Below are positions 52,975-62,836 of a stretch of 64,000 nucleotides of DNA, piece after piece (within the stretch, counting starts at the first letter, position 1; each line of letters opens with the position of its first letter). Where the stretch lies: contig CBDHDJ010000004.1 of NCBI GenBank assembly GCA_965261645.1, positions 682,001 to 746,000 on the forward strand, written 5' to 3'. A program made the position numbers and the translations under genes. The notes below the pieces were generated by a model. The model was given only the letters and a program-made list of their open reading frames with translations, did not search any database and was not told where the DNA came from. The stretch is from CBDHDJ01 sp965261645 (GTDB lineage Bacteria > Pseudomonadota > Alphaproteobacteria > SHVV01).

Positions 52975-54342
52975 ATGCGCTTTTCGGATTTCGGCAAACG
53001 GGTGGTGTTCGCCGCCTTCGACGGCGGCGAGATCACCACCGACGCCGGCGTCCTGCTGTTGCGCGAGCGGGCGCACCGGATACGCCTGTTCGAACGCATG
53101 GCGGCCTGCTTCACCGACCGGCGCGACCCCGCCAGGGCGGTCCACACGCTCCCCGCTCTCCTGGCCCAGCGGGTCGCGGGCATCGCCCTGGGTTACGAAG
53201 ACATCAACGATCACGACGCCTTGCGCCACGACCCGGCGTGCAAGCTCCTCGCCGGCTGTGACGGCGAACCGGTCCCGGCCGGCGGCAAGGCTCCGCCAGC
53301 ACTGGCCGGCAAGTCGACGCTGAACCGCGTCGAGCACGCCTGGAATACCGGCGATCGCCGATACCATCAGATCTCCGCCAACCTCAAGAAGCTTTCCAAC
53401 CTGTTCGTCACCCTGTTTCTCGACGCCCACCAGACACCGCCCGCGCGCATCACCCTCGATATCGACGCCACCGACGTGGAAACCCACGGGCGCCAGGAGA
53501 ACGCCTTCTTCCACGGCTATTACGAACACCGCTGCTTCCTGCCGCTCTATGTCTTCTGCGGCCGCCATCTCCTGCTCGCCCAGCTCCGGCCGGCCAACAT
53601 CGACGGCGCCAGGGGCGCGCGCAACCAGATCCGCCGCATCGTCCGGATGATCCGCGAGCGCTGGCCCAACGTCGACATCCTGGTGCGCGCGGACAGCGGC
53701 TTCGCACGCGAGAACCTGATGCGCTGGTGCGAGGGCAACGCCGTGGACTACGTCTTCGGCCTGGCGCGCAACGAGGTCCTGCTCAAGAAAACCCGCCGGA
53801 CCCGCGGCAAGGCCGCCATGGCCATGATCGAAACCGGCCAGCCGGTCCGCGCCTACGGCGATTTCCACCACATGACCAAGTCCGGATCCTGGGCCCGGCC
53901 CCGGCGCGTCATCGCCAAGGTCGAGCACAGGCCCGGACACCAACAGCGCTGCCGCTTCCTCGTCACCTCCCTCGACCGCCATCAAGTCCCGCCCGGGGAA
54001 CTCTACGAAGACATCTACTGCCCGCGCGGCGACATGGAAAACCGCATCAAGGACTGCCAGCTCGACCTGTTCGCCAACCGCATGAGCGCGCACACCTACA
54101 AGGCCAACCAATTGCGCCTGATCTTCGCCGCCTTCGCCTACGTCCTCATCGACGGTATCCGCCGCGTCGCCTTGAAAAACACCGCCCTGGCCAACGCCGC
54201 TCCCTCAACCATCCGTCTCAAGCTGCTCAAGATCGGCGCCAGGGTCGTCAACTCCGTACGGCGCATCAAACTCTCCCTACCCGACGCTTGTCCCAACAAA
54301 ACCCTGTTCTTTACGGCACACGCCGCTCTGGCGCCCCCATAA
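52975..54342 (+). CDS. IS1380-family transposase (group B), intact
   Basis: 455 residues starting MRFSDFGKRVVFAAFDGGEI, after a strong GAGGAGG ribosome site. It includes the insert GCDGEPVPAGGKAPPA that group A lacks. The core IDATDVETHGRQ, RADSGFARENLMRW and MENRIKDCQLDLF regions are all present, and the C-terminus LPDACPNKTLFFTAHAALAPP is complete. Divergent from the TPR gene. Likely active. Confidence 0.93.
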   Translation: MRFSDFGKRVVFAAFDGGEITTDAGVLLLRERAHRIRLFERMAACFTDRRDPARAVHTLPALLAQRVAGIALGYEDINDHDALRHDPACKLLAGCDGEPVPAGGKAPPALAGKSTLNRVEHAWNTGDRRYHQISANLKKLSNLFVTLFLDAHQTPPARITLDIDATDVETHGRQENAFFHGYYEHRCFLPLYVFCGRHLLLAQLRPANIDGARGARNQIRRIVRMIRERWPNVDILVRADSGFARENLMRWCEGNAVDYVFGLARNEVLLKKTRRTRGKAAMAMIETGQPVRAYGDFHHMTKSGSWARPRRVIAKVEHRPGHQQRCRFLVTSLDRHQVPPGELYEDIYCPRGDMENRIKDCQLDLFANRMSAHTYKANQLRLIFAAFAYVLIDGIRRVALKNTALANAAPSTIRLKLLKIGARVVNSVRRIKLSLPDACPNKTLFFTAHAALAPP

Positions 54343-54561
54343 TCCCAACTCATCGGCGGCAATCGAGATAAAGGCACGGCGCCTCCCGGAGGCGAAACTC
54401 TCCTCATGCCCGAAATCAACGAAAATCTATCATTCCCGGACCCAGCCACACCATCCCGCCCACTCTATCCCGCCAAAAAAACAACCCCGGCCCGCGGGCA
54501 CTCAGATCAGCCCAACGGAGCGCAAATCCAACGCCTAAAAAACGCTCGTGAGATATCCGGG

Positions 54562-55757
54562 TTAATCCGCTTCAGTGTCCGGCTCATCCGCCTCGCGACC
54601 GGTTTGCGCCCCAACTGGAATCTCCCTCGTCTGTCCTTCGCGCAGTAGTGCGTGAAGCCCAGAAAGTCGAAGGTCTCCGGTCTGCCCTGCCCTCGTTGCC
54701 GACGGTCTTTCAGGGCAAACCGCCCGAACTCGATGAGCCGGGTCTTGTCGGGGTGTATGTCCAGTTCGAACCTTCCAAACCGTTCCTTTACGGCGTTCAG
54801 GAAGCGCTCCGCGTCCCGCTTGTGCTGAAAACCCACCACGAAATCATCGGCGTACCGCACGATGATTGTGTCGCCTTCGACCTCGTGGCTGCGCCACTTC
54901 TTCTGGAACCACAAGTCGAGGACATAGTGCAGGTAGATGTTCGCCAAGACCGGTGAAGCCACCGAGCCTTGCGGCGTTCCCCGCAGGTTGTCCCGCCACT
55001 CTCCATCTTCCATGACGCCAGCGTTCAACCACTTGATGATGAGCCTGATAACCCGCTTGTCCGCGATGCGGTGTTCGAGAAACTGGACCAGCCAGTTCCT
55101 CGACACGTTGTCGAAGAATGCACGGATGTCACAGTCCACCACCCAGTTGATCTTGCGCCGTTTGATCCCAGCCGCGAGCGCGTCGAGCGCATTATGCGCC
55201 CCACGCCCGGGCCGGAACCCATAGCTGAACTCCAGGAACTCCGCCTCGTAAATCGGCGTCAGGATTATCTCCGCCACAGCCTTCTGGACTATCTTGTCCT
55301 CTATGGCCGCGACGCCGAGCGGTCGTGTGCCGCCATCCGGTTTCGGAATATTTACCCGCCGTGATGGCATCGCCCGGTACGCTCCCGAGTGCACGCGGTC
55401 GTGAAGGTCGGTTAGACGGCCTTCCAGCCCTTCCTCGTACATCCGCCACGTCATGCCATCCGCGCCTGCCGCGGCGTTCCTCTTCAACGCGAAGAACGCC
55501 CAGCGTAGCGCTTCGACCGTGACATGGTGGAGAAGCGTCGTCAGACGCTCCCGTGGCTCCCGTTGTACAAATTGCCGTATCCGGTCAGCCGCCTGTGTCA
55601 CGCTTTTCCGGTCCTGTGTCCGGCGCGTGCTTTGGCCTTCCAGATTCCCCTTGGGCTCGGTCCTTCGCTCCATCGACTCCGCCGAGACTCTCATCCCTTT
55701 GTTCGCCGACTTCACAGCTACTATTCCCGAGTCTGACTTCTCCATGCCGTGCATCAT
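54562..55757 (-). pseudogene. group II intron reverse transcriptase, N-terminal part
   Basis: Starts MMHGMEKSDSGIVAVKSANK. It has reverse transcriptase blocks GFRPGRGAHNAL, WVVDCDIRAFFDN, GTPQGSVASPVLANIYL and the catalytic YADDFVVGF, followed by the thumb. It is cut at KRI by the IS1380-type insertion and would continue with KEALRRR beyond it. Without the insertion the protein would have about 506 residues. Confidence 0.92.
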
Positions 55758-56130
55758 CGGTTACGGATTCCTCCTTTCCTCAGCGACCCCGCCACGACAG
55801 CGGGATGGCATGGAGACCTCCCAGGTCCCGGTGCAGTGCGTACGTACGTGCATGGGTTCGTACGTGCATGGGTTCTTAGACACCGCGGGATTCTGACCCC
55901 CCAGTCGCCATATCGGTGGACCAGATGCTACCTTCGGCCTATGGAAAAGCCTCGGCATCCCGGATGAGTCTCTTTCGGTGCTCAATAGCCCTGCCCGCAC
56001 GCGCCCCTGTCAACGCTTAACCCCCAACCTCGCGGATGGCGGCCCATGACTCGGGGTGGAAGTGATGGCTTGTCTTCTCCTTCCCGCCGGACTTTCACCG
56101 GCTGCACTGGCACCAGTTAGCCTGGCGCTC
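55758..56130 (-). ncRNA. group II intron 5' structured region
   Basis: Non-coding part of domain I and following, upstream of the reverse transcriptase. Its first bases are GAGCGCC, then GGTGCCAGTGCAGCCGGTGA, typical of intron domain I. It contains a 16-bp direct tandem repeat near 55842-55877 built on GTACGTGCATGGGTTC. Confidence 0.6.
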
Positions 56131-56879
56131 TCCATATCGACCCTTCGCGCAGCGCCGAGGCGGCACACAAGCTATTCGGCGAAGCGGTCCTCGGCACCAT
56201 CATCGTCTGCGACCGCTACAGCGCCTACAAAAGGCTCGCGCGCCTTCTCGGGGGACTGGTGACGCTTGCGTTCTGCTGGAGTCATCAACGGCGCGATTTT
56301 ATCGAGTGCGCGGCCGGCCAGGTCAGTCTGACGGAATGGTGCCGGGGATGGATCGAGCGGATCGCGTCGATCTACCGCCTGAACGAGGCGCGGCTGGAGC
56401 ATTACGACCCCGGGCTTGAGCGTCAGACATCGGCGTTCGACACGGCGCAGGACGCGCTGAAGGTGGCGCTCGACGGCCTGTTCGAGCAGGCCGAACGAGA
56501 GCTCGCCGGCCTGCCCGACGAGGCGCGCGAGGGCAAGGCCCTGCGCTCGCTCATCAACCATCGCGAGGGGTTGAGCGTCTTCATCGACCGCCCGCTGACA
56601 CCGATGGACAACAACGCCGCCGAAAGGATGATCAGAGGGCCGGCGATCGGAAGACGTCTGTCGTTCGGCTCCGACAGCAAGGACGGCGCGAAGTTCACGG
56701 CGGTCATGTACTCGGTGGTGGGCACGCTCTCGATGAACGGCATCGACGTCCTGCGCTGGCTCGAGGCGTGGCTGGAAGAATGCGCGAAGAATGGCCGCCG
56801 GCCGCCGGCCGATCTGTCGCCCTGGCTGCCATGGTCGATGAACGAGGAACGCAGGCTCGCCCTGACGGCGCCGGGATGA
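56131..56879 (+). pseudogene. IS66-family transposase, 3' part
   Basis: Continues the DDE domain: IDPSRSAEAAHKLFGEAVLG, IIVCDRYSAYKRLARLL and NNAAERMIRGPAIGRRLSFG with the final acidic residue, then a C-terminal IS66 tail (NGIDVLRWLEAWLEEC). It ends at TGA 56877-56879, which overlaps the start of the next gene. Joined to the 5' part it gives about 808 residues. Confidence 0.9.
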
Positions 56880-57769
56880 GCGGCGCCGTCGAGTGCCGCT
56901 ATTACGGCCGCGACTTCACGGCGCAAGAAATGGCGCTGCTTCGCGCTCTGATCGCCGGCCCTCCGGCGCTGAACCGCCATCGCCTGTCGAAGGAGTTCTG
57001 CCGGCGCATCGGCTGGTTCAAGCCCGACGGCGAGCTCAAGGACATGATGGCCAGGGTCACCATGCTCGACATGCACCGCGACGGCCTCATCGTCCTGCCG
57101 CCGCCGCAGGGGCGGCAGAACCGGCCCAAGCCGATCGTCTTCGGACCGGATACCGAACCGCCGCTGTTCGCGGCGCCGACAACTCTTGATGAGGTCCGCC
57201 CGCTCGACCTGCGCCCCGTCGTGCGCGGCACCCGCGAGGGCAAGCTGTGGAACGAGTTCATCGCCCGCTACCACTATCTCGGCTACAGGACCCTGGTCGG
57301 CGCCCAGATGCGATATGCCGTCCATGACCGAAACGGCTGGCCCGTCGCCATGCTCGGCTTCTCCACCGCGGCATGGAAGCTCGCACCGCGCGACAGCTTC
57401 ATCGGGTGGACGCCGCAACTACGCGAGAAGAACCTCCCCCTCGTGGTCGACAACCCGAGGTTCCTCATCCTGCCCTGGATCACCATCCCCAACCTGGGAT
57501 CGCACATCCTCGCCATCATCCGCCAGCGTCTGCCCCTGGACTGGACCGAGCGCTACAACACCGCGCCCGTGCTGGTCGAGACCTTCGTCGAGACCCCGCG
57601 CTACACCGGAGCCGTCTACAGGGCTTCAGGCTGGATCCATGTCGGGACCACCCAGGGACGTGGGCGCTATGACCGGCAAAAACAGTTCGATAAACCGAAA
57701 AAGGACGTCTGGCTCCGGCCCCTGCGAAAAGATTGGAAACGAACTCTCAATCCCGGATTTCTCACCTGA
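56876..57769 (+). CDS. DUF4338 (DruA-like) protein, C-terminus replaced
   Basis: The ATG overlaps the IS66 stop (ATGA). About 292 native residues include LNEFIARYHYLGYRTLVGAQ-type segments (WNEFIARYHYLGY, RYAVHDRNGWPVAML), then ILPWITIPNLGSHILAIIRQ, YNTAPVLVETFVE and GWIHVGTTQGRGRYD. These match the DUF4338 family known from the Druantia defence protein DruA and from mobile elements. The last codons (PGFLT) come from the IS1380-type end that starts at 57752, so the true end is lost or only a few residues shorter. Confidence 0.8.
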   Translation: MSGAVECRYYGRDFTAQEMALLRALIAGPPALNRHRLSKEFCRRIGWFKPDGELKDMMARVTMLDMHRDGLIVLPPPQGRQNRPKPIVFGPDTEPPLFAAPTTLDEVRPLDLRPVVRGTREGKLWNEFIARYHYLGYRTLVGAQMRYAVHDRNGWPVAMLGFSTAAWKLAPRDSFIGWTPQLREKNLPLVVDNPRFLILPWITIPNLGSHILAIIRQRLPLDWTERYNTAPVLVETFVETPRYTGAVYRASGWIHVGTTQGRGRYDRQKQFDKPKKDVWLRPLRKDWKRTLNPGFLT

Positions 57770-57855
57770 GAGTTACCCGGATTCTGAATATCTATTGGAA
57801 CCAGGCGTTTAGAGGGATTTTCAGGGACCGTTAAAAATACACGGTGTTTTTCGGA

Positions 57856-58803
57856 TCAGCGCCGTTTCCTGTCCGGCGGCGGGAGGGTTTGCACGGCTTT
57901 GGCGAGCCATCGCAAGGCGCCCGGCGTCGCCGACCAGTTCTCCCTGTTTTGCAGCACATAGACGACGGCTTCTTCGTGTGAGCCCAGCGTGTAGTGATCC
58001 TCCGGGTATTCGGGGACCGGCGTGGCGCCGGTCAACAGGGCGGGGACGTGAGGGTTGCACTTCCAGGCGGCCGCCAAGGCGGCGTGCGCCCCGCTCTCGT
58101 CGCCCTTGCGCAAGGCCAGCAGGGTCCTGGCGTAGGCCCAGTCCGCGAAGACATCGTCATCGTAAGTGGCGAGCAGTTCCTCCAGGGCGCCGTGATCGCC
58201 GGCGGCGAGCAGCCACGACGCCAGGCCGTGGCGCAGGCCCTGATTGTCATTCGGGTTGAGGCGTAGCATCTCCCGGTAATGATCGATCGCAGCCGTGCGC
58301 TCGCCCTCCTGCCACAGGCATTCGGCGAGACCGGCGCGGGCGCGCATGTAGGGGCGGGTCTCCAGGATGACCCAGAAGTGGCCGGCATCGCGCTCGAAGG
58401 CTTGCCGCCCAAGCGCCCATTCCCCGGCAGCGACGCCGGCCTGGTAATGGCGCCGCGCCTCGGCGAGGGTCTTCGCCTCCTCCTCGGCCAGCAGAACATG
58501 GGCGTCGGCGCAGAGATCGGAGATCTCCAGCGCCCTTTTGGCCAGCCCGATACGCTTGCCCGGCGTCTCCGCCTCCCAGGCGTCATAGATGAGATCCCGG
58601 GCGCGCGCCAACGCCTCCTCTTCCCCGCCGGCGGGACCGTCCGGCGACATCCCACCAGCGAGCTTGGCCATCGTCCTCTCCATGGCGCGCCGGTCGGGCA
58701 CCGGCGGCAAGGGCGGCGCGGCGGCCTTTTGCCCGCGCCCCGCGGACGCATTCTTCTTGTTCTTATGGCGGTTCTTGCTGACCGGCACGGCATCCTCGGA
58801 CAA
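57856..58803 (-). CDS. TPR/ST7-like passenger protein, copy 2
   Basis: Same 315-residue protein as copy 1 with no residue change visible. It is intact although its transposase partner is cut, so expression depends on its own promoter in the divergent gap. Confidence 0.85.
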   Translation of the reverse strand: MSEDAVPVSKNRHKNKKNASAGRGQKAAAPPLPPVPDRRAMERTMAKLAGGMSPDGPAGGEEEALARARDLIYDAWEAETPGKRIGLAKRALEISDLCADAHVLLAEEEAKTLAEARRHYQAGVAAGEWALGRQAFERDAGHFWVILETRPYMRARAGLAECLWQEGERTAAIDHYREMLRLNPNDNQGLRHGLASWLLAAGDHGALEELLATYDDDVFADWAYARTLLALRKGDESGAHAALAAAWKCNPHVPALLTGATPVPEYPEDHYTLGSHEEAVVYVLQNRENWSATPGALRWLAKAVQTLPPPDRKRR

Positions 58804-58922
58804 TCGACGGGCAACCCCAGCAGGATAACAGAAGACGCCGCGAGGCCGTCAACGGGGCTCGCGGCAGGACCGGCAAAGCCGCAATATACGGTGCCTGAGC
58901 AACGATCGGCGAGGAGGAACGG

Positions 58923-60218
58923 ATGCGCTTTTCGGATTTCGGCAAACGGGTGGTGTTCGCCGCCTTCGACGGCGGCGAGATCACCACCGACGCCGGCGTC
59001 CTGCTGTTGCGCGAGCGGGCGCACCGGATACGCCTGTTCGAACGCATGGCGGCCTGCTTCACCGACCGGCGCGACCCCGCCAGGGCGGTCCACACGCTCC
59101 CCGCTCTCCTGGCCCAGCGGGTCGCGGGCATCGCCCTGGGTTACGAAGACATCAACGATCACGACGCCTTGCGCCACGACCCGGCGTGCAAGCTCCTCGC
59201 CGGCTGTGACGGCGAACCGGTCCCGGCCGGCGGCAAGGCTCCGCCAGCACTGGCCGGCAAGTCGACGCTGAACCGCGTCGAGCACGCCTGGAATACCGGC
59301 GATCGCCGATACCATCAGATCTCCGCCAACCTCAAGAAGCTTTCCAACCTGTTCGTCACCCTGTTTCTCGACGCCCACCAGACACCGCCCGCGCGCATCA
59401 CCCTCGATATCGACGCCACCGACGTGGAAACCCACGGGCGCCAGGAGAACGCCTTCTTCCACGGCTATTACGAACACCGCTGCTTCCTGCCGCTCTATGT
59501 CTTCTGCGGCCGCCATCTCCTGCTCGCCCAGCTCCGGCCGGCCAACATCGACGGCGCCAGGGGCGCGCGCAACCAGATCCGCCGCATCGTCCGGATGATC
59601 CGCGAGCGCTGGCCCAACGTCGACATCCTGGTGCGCGCGGACAGCGGCTTCGCACGCGAGAACCTGATGCGCTGGTGCGAGGGCAACGCCGTGGACTACG
59701 TCTTCGGCCTGGCGCGCAACGAGGTCCTGCTCAAGAAAACCCGCCGGACCCGCGGCAAGGCCGCCATGGCCATGATCGAAACCGGCCAGCCGGTCCGCGC
59801 CTACGGCGATTTCCACCACATGACCAAGTCCGGATCCTGGGCCCGGCCCCGGCGCGTCATCGCCAAGGTCGAGCACAGGCCCGGACACCAACAGCGCTGC
59901 CGCTTCCTCGTCACCTCCCTCGACCGCCATCAAGTCCCGCCCGGGGAACTCTACGAAGACATCTACTGCCCGCGCGGCGACATGGAAAACCGCATCAAGG
60001 ACTGCCAGCTCGACCTGTTCGCCAACCGCATGAGCGCGCACACCTACAAGGCCAACCAATTGCGCCTGATCTTCGCCGCCTTCGCCTACGTCCTCATCGA
60101 CGGTATCCGCCGCGTCGCCTTGAAAAACACCGCCCTGGCCAACGCCGCTCCCTCAACCATCCGTCTCAAGCTGCTCAAGATCGGCGCCAGGGTCGTCAAC
60201 TCCGTACGGCGCATCAAA
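58923..60218 (+). pseudogene. IS1380 transposase (group B), copy 2, C-terminus cut
   Basis: Identical to copy 1 through NSVRRIK. The next bases belong to the inserted group A end, so the last 20 or so native residues (LSLPDACPNK and on) are missing. The frame reads through the inserted element and picks up foreign residues. The DDE core is intact. Confidence 0.85.
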
Positions 60219-61604
60219 CCCGCTTTTGTCACCAGGCTCTGGCGGTATTCCGATTCTCTTTTTATAATCAATGTATTAGTGCTGATTCGGATGGGCTTTC
60301 ATAAAACAGGGTGTTTTCAGGATGCGCTTTGCGGATTACGGCAAACGGGTGGTGTTTGCCGCCTTCGACGGCCGCGAGATCACCACGGACGCCGGTGTCC
60401 TGTTACTGCGCGAACAGGCGCGCCGGATACGTCTGTTCGAACGCATGGCGGGCTGTTTCACCGATCACCGGGATCGAGAACGCCTGACCCATGCCCTTCC
60501 CGCCCTGTTGGCTCAACGGGTTTGCGGGATGGCGCTCGGCTATGAAGATATCATCGACCACGACACGCTCCGTTTCGACCCGGCCTTGAAATTGCTGGCC
60601 TCACCGCGAACCGGAGATCCCGGGACCCCGGCTCCGCTGGCCGGCAAGTCAACGCTGAACCGGCTGGAACAATCCTGGGAAACCGGCAACCGCCGCTATC
60701 ACCAGATGGTCCCCAACCTCAAGAAACTCTCCAACCTGTTCGTCACCCTGTTTCTCGACGCCCACCAGGCGCCGCCCGCGCGCATCACCCTCGATATCGA
60801 CGCCACCGACGTGGAAACCCATGGGCGCCAGGAGAACGCCTTCTTCCACGGCTATTACGAACACCGCTGTTTCCTGCCCATCTATGTCTTCTGCGGCCGC
60901 CATCTCCTGCTCGCCCAACTCCGATCCGCCAACATCGATGGCGCCAGGGGTGCGCGCAACCAGATCCGCCGCATCGTCCGGATGATCCGCGAACGATGGC
61001 CCAACGTCGACATCCTGCTGCGCGGCGACAGCGGCTTCGCGCGCGAGAACCTGATGCGTTGGTGCGAAGGAAATGCCGTGGATTACGTCTTCGGCCTGGC
61101 GCGCAACGATGTTCTGCTCAAGAAAGCACAGAGGGTCCGCGGCAAGGCCGCCATAGCCATGATCGAAACCGGCCAGCCGGTCCGCGCCTACGGCGATTTC
61201 CACCACATCACCAAATCCAGAACCTGGGCCCGGCCCCGGCGCGTCATCGCCAAGGTCGAACACAAGCCCGGACACGAACAGCGCTGCCGCTTCCTCGTCA
61301 CCTCCCTCAATCGCCATCAAGTCCCGCCCAGGGAACTCTACGAAGACACCTATTGTCCACGCGGCAACATGGAAAACCGCATCAAGGACTGCCAACTCGA
61401 TCTGTTCGCCAATCGCATGAGCGCGCACGCCTACAAAGCCAACCAGCTCCGCCTGCTCCTCGCCGCCTTCGCCTATGTCCTCATCGACGGTATCCGCCGC
61501 GTCGCCCTGAAAAACACGACCCTGGCCAAGGCCGTCCCCAATACCATCCGCCTGAAACTTCTGAAGCTCAGCGCCAAAGTCATCAACTCCGTGCGACGCA
61601 TCAA
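60219..61604 (+). mobile_element. IS1380 element (group A), nested, 3' part interrupted
   Basis: Left end CCCGCTTTTGTCACC follows CATCAAA in copy 2. It carries a transposase that is cut at 61604 by the left end of a group B element. The missing 3' end should lie outside the window. Confidence 0.85.
60322..61604 (+). pseudogene. IS1380 transposase (group A), C-terminus cut
   Basis: Starts MRFADYGKRVVFAAFDGREI and matches the inner group A copy with a few changes (HQAPPAR, LRSANIDG, RGNMENRIKD). It is cut after NSVRRIN by the group B left end. The read-through tail DFSPESYPDSEYLLEPGV is encoded by transposon end DNA. Confidence 0.87.
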
Positions 61605-61665
61605 CCCGGATTTCTCACCTGAGAGTTACCCTGATTCTGAATATCTATTGGAACCAGGCGTTTAG
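61605..61665. repeat. isolated 61-bp left end of a group B IS1380-type element
   Basis: Same as the first 61 bases of the next element except one base (CCCTGATTC for CCCGGATTC). It ends with TTTAG, immediately followed by a new complete left end at 61666. It is the outer part of one group B element into which another has inserted. Confidence 0.85.
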
Positions 61666-61769
61666 CCCGGATTTCTCACCTGAGAGTTACCCGGATTCTG
61701 AATATCTATTGGAACCAGGCGTTTAGAGGGATTTTCAGGGACCGTTAAAAATACACGGTGTTTTTCGGA

Positions 61770-62717
61770 TCAGCGCCGTTTCCTGTCCGGCGGCGGGAGG
61801 GTTTGCACGGCTTTGGCGAGCCATCGCAAGGCGCCCGGCGTCGCCGACCAGTTCTCCCTGTTTTGCAGCACATAGACGACGGCTTCTTCGTGTGAGCCCA
61901 GCGTGTAGTGATCCTCCGGGTATTCGGGGACCGGCGTGGCGCCGGTCAACAGGGCGGGGACGTGAGGGTTGCACTTCCAGGCGGCCGCCAAGGCGGCGTG
62001 CGCCCCGCTCTCGTCGCCCTTGCGCAAGGCCAGCAGGGTCCTGGCGTAGGCCCAGTCCGCGAAGACATCGTCATCGTAAGTGGCGAGCAGTTCCTCCAGG
62101 GCGCCGTGATCGCCGGCGGCGAGCAGCCACGACGCCAGGCCGTGGCGCAGGCCCTGATTGTCATTCGGGTTGAGGCGTAGCATCTCCCGGTAATGATCGA
62201 TCGCAGCCGTGCGCTCGCCCTCCTGCCACAGGCATTCGGCGAGACCGGCGCGGGCGCGCATGTAGGGGCGGGTCTCCAGGATGACCCAGAAGTGGCCGGC
62301 ATCGCGCTCGAAGGCTTGCCGCCCAAGCGCCCATTCCCCGGCAGCGACGCCGGCCTGGTAATGGCGCCGCGCCTCGGCGAGGGTCTTCGCCTCCTCCTCG
62401 GCCAGCAGAACATGGGCGTCGGCGCAGAGATCGGAGATCTCCAGCGCCCTTTTGGCCAGCCCGATACGCTTGCCCGGCGTCTCCGCCTCCCAGGCGTCAT
62501 AGATGAGATCCCGGGCGCGCGCCAACGCCTCCTCTTCCCCGCCGGCGGGACCGTCCGGCGACATCCCACCAGCGAGCTTGGCCATCGTCCTCTCCATGGC
62601 GCGCCGGTCGGGCACCGGCGGCAAGGGCGGCGCGGCGGCCTTTTGCCCGCGCCCCGCGGACGCATTCTTCTTGTTCTTATGGCGGTTCTTGCTGACCGGC
62701 ACGGCATCCTCGGACAA
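61770..62717 (-). CDS. TPR/ST7-like passenger protein, copy 3
   Basis: Third identical copy of the 315-residue TPR/ST7-like protein. Intact, with the Lys-rich start and TPR core described for copy 1. Confidence 0.85.
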   Translation of the reverse strand: MSEDAVPVSKNRHKNKKNASAGRGQKAAAPPLPPVPDRRAMERTMAKLAGGMSPDGPAGGEEEALARARDLIYDAWEAETPGKRIGLAKRALEISDLCADAHVLLAEEEAKTLAEARRHYQAGVAAGEWALGRQAFERDAGHFWVILETRPYMRARAGLAECLWQEGERTAAIDHYREMLRLNPNDNQGLRHGLASWLLAAGDHGALEELLATYDDDVFADWAYARTLLALRKGDESGAHAALAAAWKCNPHVPALLTGATPVPEYPEDHYTLGSHEEAVVYVLQNRENWSATPGALRWLAKAVQTLPPPDRKRR

Positions 62718-62836
62718 TCGACGGGCAACCCCAGCAGGATAACAGAAGACGCCGCGAGGCCGTCAACGGGGCTCGCGGCAGGACCGGCAAAGCCGCAATA
62801 TACGGTGCCTGAGCAACGATCGGCGAGGAGGAACGG

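Larger units (their letters stand above)
51804..54561. mobile_element. IS1380-type element (group B) with TPR passenger, copy 1
   Basis: Complete 2758-bp element. The left end is CCCGGATTTCTCACCTGAG and the right end is the complement of CCCGGATATCTCACGAGCG. It is flanked by TTAAT (51799-51803 and 54562-54566). It holds a minus-strand TPR gene and a plus-strand transposase with a 119-bp divergent gap. It interrupts the intron reverse transcriptase. Copies at 57752 and 61666 are the same sequence as far as they go. Confidence 0.93.
51424..56130 (-). mobile_element. group II intron, antisense to the IS66 gene and itself interrupted
   Basis: The minus strand starts GAGCGCCAGGCTAACTGG (5' end at 56130) and ends CCTACCGCGAT (51424). 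A domain V-like hairpin lies 37 bp before the end. The intron encodes a reverse transcriptase on the same strand. Without the IS1380-type insertion it is about 1.94 kb. Intron sense is opposite to the IS66 gene, so splicing cannot rescue the transposase mRNA. Confidence 0.85.
49530..57751 (+). mobile_element. IS66-type element with DUF4338 gene, split by a group II intron
   Basis: Bounded here by the IS1380 remnant on the left and the next IS1380 on the right; true ends were not identified. The IS66 transposase gene (exons at 49746-51423 and 56131-56879) overlaps a DUF4338 gene. A 4707-bp stretch (51424-56130) is the intron with its own insertion. 49530-49745 has no recognised gene and should contain the left end and promoter. 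Confidence 0.6.
57752..60218. mobile_element. IS1380-type element (group B), copy 2, 3' part interrupted
   Basis: Left end CCCGGATTTCTCACCTGAG after CTCAAT. Sequence is the same as copy 1 until the transposase codons RRIK, where a group A IS1380 begins at 60219. The rest of copy 2 must lie beyond this window. Confidence 0.88.

Noticed and set aside
52331..53323. A 330-residue plus-strand frame overlapping the TPR gene and the transposase start
   Set aside because: Antisense to the TPR gene and out of frame with the transposase; no domain signature.
52084..54111. A 675-residue reading frame antisense to the group B transposase and TPR region, repeated at 58032 and 61946
   Set aside because: It is antisense to two well-supported genes, has Arg/Pro-rich low-complexity composition and exists only because high-GC DNA lacks stops. 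Its threefold copy number follows the element.
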